From Myxococcales bacterium (GTDB lineage: Bacteria > Myxococcota_A > Polyangia > Palsa-1104): a stretch of DNA of 64,000 nt. The first letter of the stretch is position 1; each line of letters opens with the position of its first letter. The stretch lies in assembly GCA_003170275.1 (NCBI GenBank), contig PNAM01000072.1, forward strand, positions 15,777 through 79,776, in the 5' to 3' direction. Position numbers and translations under genes: made by a program. Below the pieces are notes generated by a model. The model searched no databases, was not told the origin of the DNA, and was given only the letters and a program-made list of their open reading frames with translations. Below are positions 61,242-64,000 of this stretch, one piece after another.

Positions 61242-63410
61242 TCAGCCGAGCGTGTTGATGCACTCGGACAGGATCTGGAACGACTTGAGCGCCGGCGTCA
61301 GGTTCTTGTCGGTGGTGGTCAGATCGAACTCGACCTGGATGTAGCCCGACGGATTGGGCACGAGCGGGCCGGGCGCCGCCGCCAGGTCGGCCGGGGACAC
61401 GCTGTAGTTGCCGGTCCACGGCGCGGTCGACAGCGCGGTCGGGTCATCCGCCGAGCGCGCGCGGAAGGTGATCCCGGTCCCGACGGGAACATCGGCGTCC
61501 CACACGACCTTGAGCCACTTGGTCTTGGCCGGCCCGCACCCCATCTGAATCCAGGTGTACGCGCCGTGCGGATTGGTGAAGTTGCGCAGCCCGAACCCGG
61601 TGAAGTCGGAGTAAGTGTACGGCTTCGGCTTGCAGCCGGTCGTGTAGCGGCTCGCCGGCATGTTGCAGAAGGTGTCGGTCGCCGCCGGTTTGTCGTCGAG
61701 CGGAATGGTGTCCGGCGTGGCCGCGTTGAGCACGTTGCCGAGCGCGTCGACGCGGAAGTGGGTGGCGCTGGAGACGTTCTGGTTGATGCCCCAGATGTCC
61801 GAATCGATCGCCACGCCCGCGCCGAGCGTGCCCGATTGTGTGGTCGGGAACACGTTGGTGGTTGCCAGGTAGCTGTTCGCCCCATCGGGCATGTCCGCTG
61901 GAATCTTGCCGATCGCTCCGCTGTCGAGGGCGACCCAGGCGAACGCGGGCGTGCGGTTGTCGACCGCGATGCCGCGACCCTGCGTGAGCGCGCCGGCGCC
62001 GGTGAAGGTCGCGAGCGCCCACGTTCCGGTGCCGAGGCCGCCGAAGCCGGCCGAGCGAACCGGACGGTAGCGATAAGCGCCCGAGCCGCCCACCTCGCCC
62101 ATCCAGACCTGCGACACCAACGTGTTCGTGGCATCCTTGTATCCGTCGACGGCGATGCCGTAGAAGCCGCTGCCCCCGAGCGTCGTCGTCACCAGGCCCT
62201 GCTGCGCGGTGTTGTTGGTGTCGAAATAGTAGAGGTTGCCCGTGGCCTCGTTCGGCGCCCACAGGATGCCGAACTGATCGATCGCGGCGCCGTACGGGTG
62301 CGGCGCGATGCCGCCAACCGTGGCGATCTGCACCGTCTGCTTGATGAGACCGGTGATCCCGTCGATGCGATAGAAGATGCCGTCGACCCAGGTGCCGGCC
62401 CATGCATCCGACGGCCCGAAATCGACCGAGCCCGGCCCGAGCGCCATCGGCCGGCCGTAGACGTTGATCGGTCCGGTGTTGGTCGTGAACAGGATGCACT
62501 CGTCGTCGAGACCCCAGAATTCCTTCGGCTGCGTATTGGGGCACACCGTCGACGCGTCGTCGGCGATGTTGTCGCCGTTGCAGTCGGTCTGGATGATCCC
62601 GTCGCCGTTGGCGTCGGTCGAGGTCTGGATGCCCGGGATGCCGTTGCGCTCGACGCAGTCGGTGATGGTGTTGGCGATCTTGGTCGCCGACGACTGCAGC
62701 CCGAAGCCGCGGTTGGCGACCCACACGTCGCCGTTGAAGTCGACCGCGGTTCGCGACGGGTGGTTCTCGATCAGGTTGATCGGCTGGTGCTTGCCCATGG
62801 CGCCCGGCACCGCCTCGGAGCGCGAGCAGCAGCCGTGCACGCCGTCGGCGCACAAGGTCGCGGGCGGCACCACGCTGAACACCGCGCCCTCCTTGCCGCC
62901 GTTGACCGGATCGGACCCGCAGGTCACCGTCGAGTAGCGCGCCACCTCGCCGTACAGGTTCCCGCTCGGGTACGGCGGGTTCTTGGCCTTGGTCGCGACC
63001 TTGGAGACGGTGCCGATGCCGTAGTTGGTGTCCTCGGCGATCCACAGGAAGTCGAACGCCGCGTGGGTCGAGTCGAGGACGATGTAGCCGGTGTTGGGAT
63101 CGCGGTTGACGCCGTCGGCGCCCACGTTCGGGTCGGGCGGATTGTCGCTGGGCAGCGGGAACTGCGAGGGCGGCTGACAGGTCGGCCCCATGCAGGTCAC
63201 CGTGCACGACGGATCGTTGTCGCCGCACGCGGTGACGTTGGCGCCGCCGTCGCCGTTGCCCCCACCGTCGCCGTTCCCCCCGCCGTCGCCATTGCCCCCG
63301 CCATCCCCCGCCCCGTTGTTCTGATCGCAGCTGCAACCGGGCTGAGCCCCGGCTGCCAGCACCAGGCCGAGCCCGAGAACCAACGACGAAAAGATGGACG
63401 TGCGATTCAT
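61242..63410 (-). CDS. large exported lipoprotein with propeller-like repeats
   Basis: A 722-residue protein with lipobox-like PGC near residue 26 (signal to AAGAQPGC). A GDGGGN tandem repeat linker (residues 35-57) is followed by a Cys-rich start and a long beta-propeller-like region. Phrases such as GNVWVANRGFG, FGILWAPNEATGNLYYFDTNN and AWVALDSGAIGKI fit a vWA/YVTN-type or NHL propeller. A C-terminal jelly-roll domain (KWLKVVWDADVPVGTGITFRARSADD) ends near residue 720. It is probably a surface protein of unknown role. Confidence 0.78.
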   Translation of the reverse strand: MNRTSIFSSLVLGLGLVLAAGAQPGCSCDQNNGAGDGGGNGDGGGNGDGGGNGDGGANVTACGDNDPSCTVTCMGPTCQPPSQFPLPSDNPPDPNVGADGVNRDPNTGYIVLDSTHAAFDFLWIAEDTNYGIGTVSKVATKAKNPPYPSGNLYGEVARYSTVTCGSDPVNGGKEGAVFSVVPPATLCADGVHGCCSRSEAVPGAMGKHQPINLIENHPSRTAVDFNGDVWVANRGFGLQSSATKIANTITDCVERNGIPGIQTSTDANGDGIIQTDCNGDNIADDASTVCPNTQPKEFWGLDDECILFTTNTGPINVYGRPMALGPGSVDFGPSDAWAGTWVDGIFYRIDGITGLIKQTVQIATVGGIAPHPYGAAIDQFGILWAPNEATGNLYYFDTNNTAQQGLVTTTLGGSGFYGIAVDGYKDATNTLVSQVWMGEVGGSGAYRYRPVRSAGFGGLGTGTWALATFTGAGALTQGRGIAVDNRTPAFAWVALDSGAIGKIPADMPDGANSYLATTNVFPTTQSGTLGAGVAIDSDIWGINQNVSSATHFRVDALGNVLNAATPDTIPLDDKPAATDTFCNMPASRYTTGCKPKPYTYSDFTGFGLRNFTNPHGAYTWIQMGCGPAKTKWLKVVWDADVPVGTGITFRARSADDPTALSTAPWTGNYSVSPADLAAAPGPLVPNPSGYIQVEFDLTTTDKNLTPALKSFQILSECINTLG
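63243..63310 (-). repeat. GDGGGN-encoding tandem repeats
   Basis: Three to four 18-base units encode the GDGGGN linker of the large lipoprotein. They are prone to slippage, so the count may vary between strains. Confidence 0.7.
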
Positions 63411-63506
63411 AACGAACCTCTCCTAGGACCATCGGTCCCAAGCATGAACCAGACCGCGGTCGCGCCCTGATCGTACACCCGAAGTCCGCTCGCCATAAGC
63501 CCCATG

Positions 63507-63534
63507 GTTATAAGGATGAGATCTCGCTATGCAA
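63507..63534 (-). promoter_or_regulatory. promoter of the large lipoprotein gene
   Basis: On the minus strand TTGCAT (63534-63529), a 16-base spacer and TATAAC (63512-63507) would start transcription near 63500. This gives a leader of about 90 bases, with an AGGAGAGG ribosome site before the ATG at 63410. Confidence 0.5.
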
Positions 63535-63550
63535 AGTTTTCCAGGTGCTA

Positions 63551-63564
63551 GGGTCAACTGACCC
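63551..63564. promoter_or_regulatory. operator-like inverted repeat
   Basis: GGGTC-AACT-GACCC is a perfect 5-base inverted repeat. It lies between the divergent promoters of the large lipoprotein and the MBL-fold gene, so it may be a regulator site. Confidence 0.3.
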
Positions 63565-63579
63565 CAACTAAAGCAGGAT

Positions 63580-63608
63580 TTGGTGCGCGGGACCTCACGG
63601 ACTAGGAT
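63580..63608 (+). promoter_or_regulatory. promoter of the MBL-fold gene, apparently leaderless
   Basis: TTGGTG (63580-63585), a 17-base spacer and TAGGAT (63603-63608) end 6 bases before the GTG at 63615. Confidence 0.45.
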
Positions 63609-63614
63609 GCCAGC

Positions 63615-64000
63615 GTGCCCGAGGAGGACCACAACCCGAACGCGCTGTACCACCTGGCGGCAGACCTGTTTCGGTCGCGATCCCGCGAGCTCGAGCGCGC
63701 CCACAAGGAGCGCCAGTCGCTGTCGCGCTCGTTTTCGCACGGGACCTTTTCGAGCTGGTTGTATCGCTGGCTGCGCGGGTTGATCGCGGCGCCGCACACC
63801 GTGCCGCTGGGATCGAACGAGCCGATCCCAATTCCGGGAACCGGCGAGTGTGGAATTACGTTCATTGGGCATGCGACCACGCTCATCCGGTTCGCGCGCG
63901 GGCGCGTGCTCACCGATCCGTGCTTCGCGCGGTCGCTCTACAGCCTCAGGCGGGCGCGCGCCGCCGGCCTGCCGCCGGGCGCGCTCGAGGGGCTCGACGT
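63615..64000 (+). CDS. MBL-fold metal-dependent hydrolase (UlaG/NAPE-PLD-like), 3' truncated
   Basis: The frame is open from a GTG at 63615 to the window edge (128 codons and a partial one). After a ~45-residue lead (ELERAHKERQSL...), the MBL domain begins with GITFIGHATTLIRFARGRVLTDPCF. This is the first beta-strand pair and conserved GHAT of the UlaG/NAPE-phospholipase-D-like branch. The metal-binding HxHxDH motif must lie beyond the window. The start rests on a TTGGTG-17-TAGGAT promoter ending 6 bases upstream; a different frame ATG at 63608 was not used. Confidence 0.75.
   Translation, partial: MPEEDHNPNALYHLAADLFRSRSRELERAHKERQSLSRSFSHGTFSSWLYRWLRGLIAAPHTVPLGSNEPIPIPGTGECGITFIGHATTLIRFARGRVLTDPCFARSLYSLRRARAAGLPPGALEGLD

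Noticed and set aside
63243-63310. CRISPR-like repeats
   Set aside because: The repeat is in-frame coding DNA for GDGGGN with no unique spacers.

Overview
The window is GC-rich, densely coding DNA with no intergenic gap over about 210 bases, no recognisable rRNA or tRNA gene, no transposase and no CRISPR array. It most resembles a chromosome of a predatory or soil Myxococcota (former Deltaproteobacteria). The reasons are the many lipoproteins with Gly/Asp-rich linkers, the Cys-rich and C-type-lectin surface proteins, a MYXO-CTERM-like C-terminal anchor on the protein ending at 49169, many outer-membrane barrels, a degenerate receiver/GGDEF protein, and a cluster of microcompartment vertex proteins. 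Genus cannot be fixed from the sequence alone.

Region 1 (1-24 kb) is a nucleoside and purine salvage/catabolism island. A translationally coupled operon encodes pyrimidine-nucleoside phosphorylase (partial), purine-nucleoside phosphorylase, cytidine deaminase and an aminohydrolase (1-3510). Convergent to it is a D-aminoacylase-like amidohydrolase, xdhC and mocA operon (molybdenum-enzyme maturation). Facing away is a fused [2Fe-2S]/molybdopterin hydroxylase of the selenium-dependent xanthine dehydrogenase type, followed by two duplicated barrel proteins. Next come an M28 peptidase lipoprotein, a threonine-synthase-like PLP enzyme, an SsnA-like aminohydrolase and a shortened YgfK-like iron-sulfur protein. 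A second, three-subunit xanthine dehydrogenase-type enzyme lies at 19943-23468. SsnA, YgfK, the Mo hydroxylase, XdhC and MocA together recall the enterobacterial and clostridial purine/uric-acid degradation cluster, but YgfK lacks its flavin module.

Region 2 (24-42 kb) carries an MFS transporter, argC-argB, a degenerate response regulator, a double C-type-lectin lipoprotein, an S55 peptidase with a propeller protein, and metF behind a candidate transcription attenuator. It continues with metallophosphatases and a PFL (DUF711)/ACT-domain pair.

Region 3 (42-50 kb) holds a run of four consecutive EutN/CcmL microcompartment pentamer genes with no hexameric shell gene in view, headed by a lipoprotein and a small Lys/Ala-rich protein. 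RNase H, a drug/metabolite transporter, a catalytically disabled alpha/beta-hydrolase fold protein and mutM follow.

Region 4 (50-64 kb) holds periplasmic and envelope genes: a DUF4097-like protein, a polysaccharide deacetylase, Cu/Zn superoxide dismutase, an oxidoreductase/glycosyltransferase pair, twin von Willebrand A lipoproteins, and a porin-TlpA-DUF3570-DUF4266-membrane protein operon. It ends with a large lipoprotein and a truncated metallo-beta-lactamase-fold gene.

Many first genes have a TAnnnT box only 6-10 bases before the start codon, which suggests leaderless mRNAs. Several short divergent spacers share overlapping, in one case perfectly palindromic, -10 boxes.
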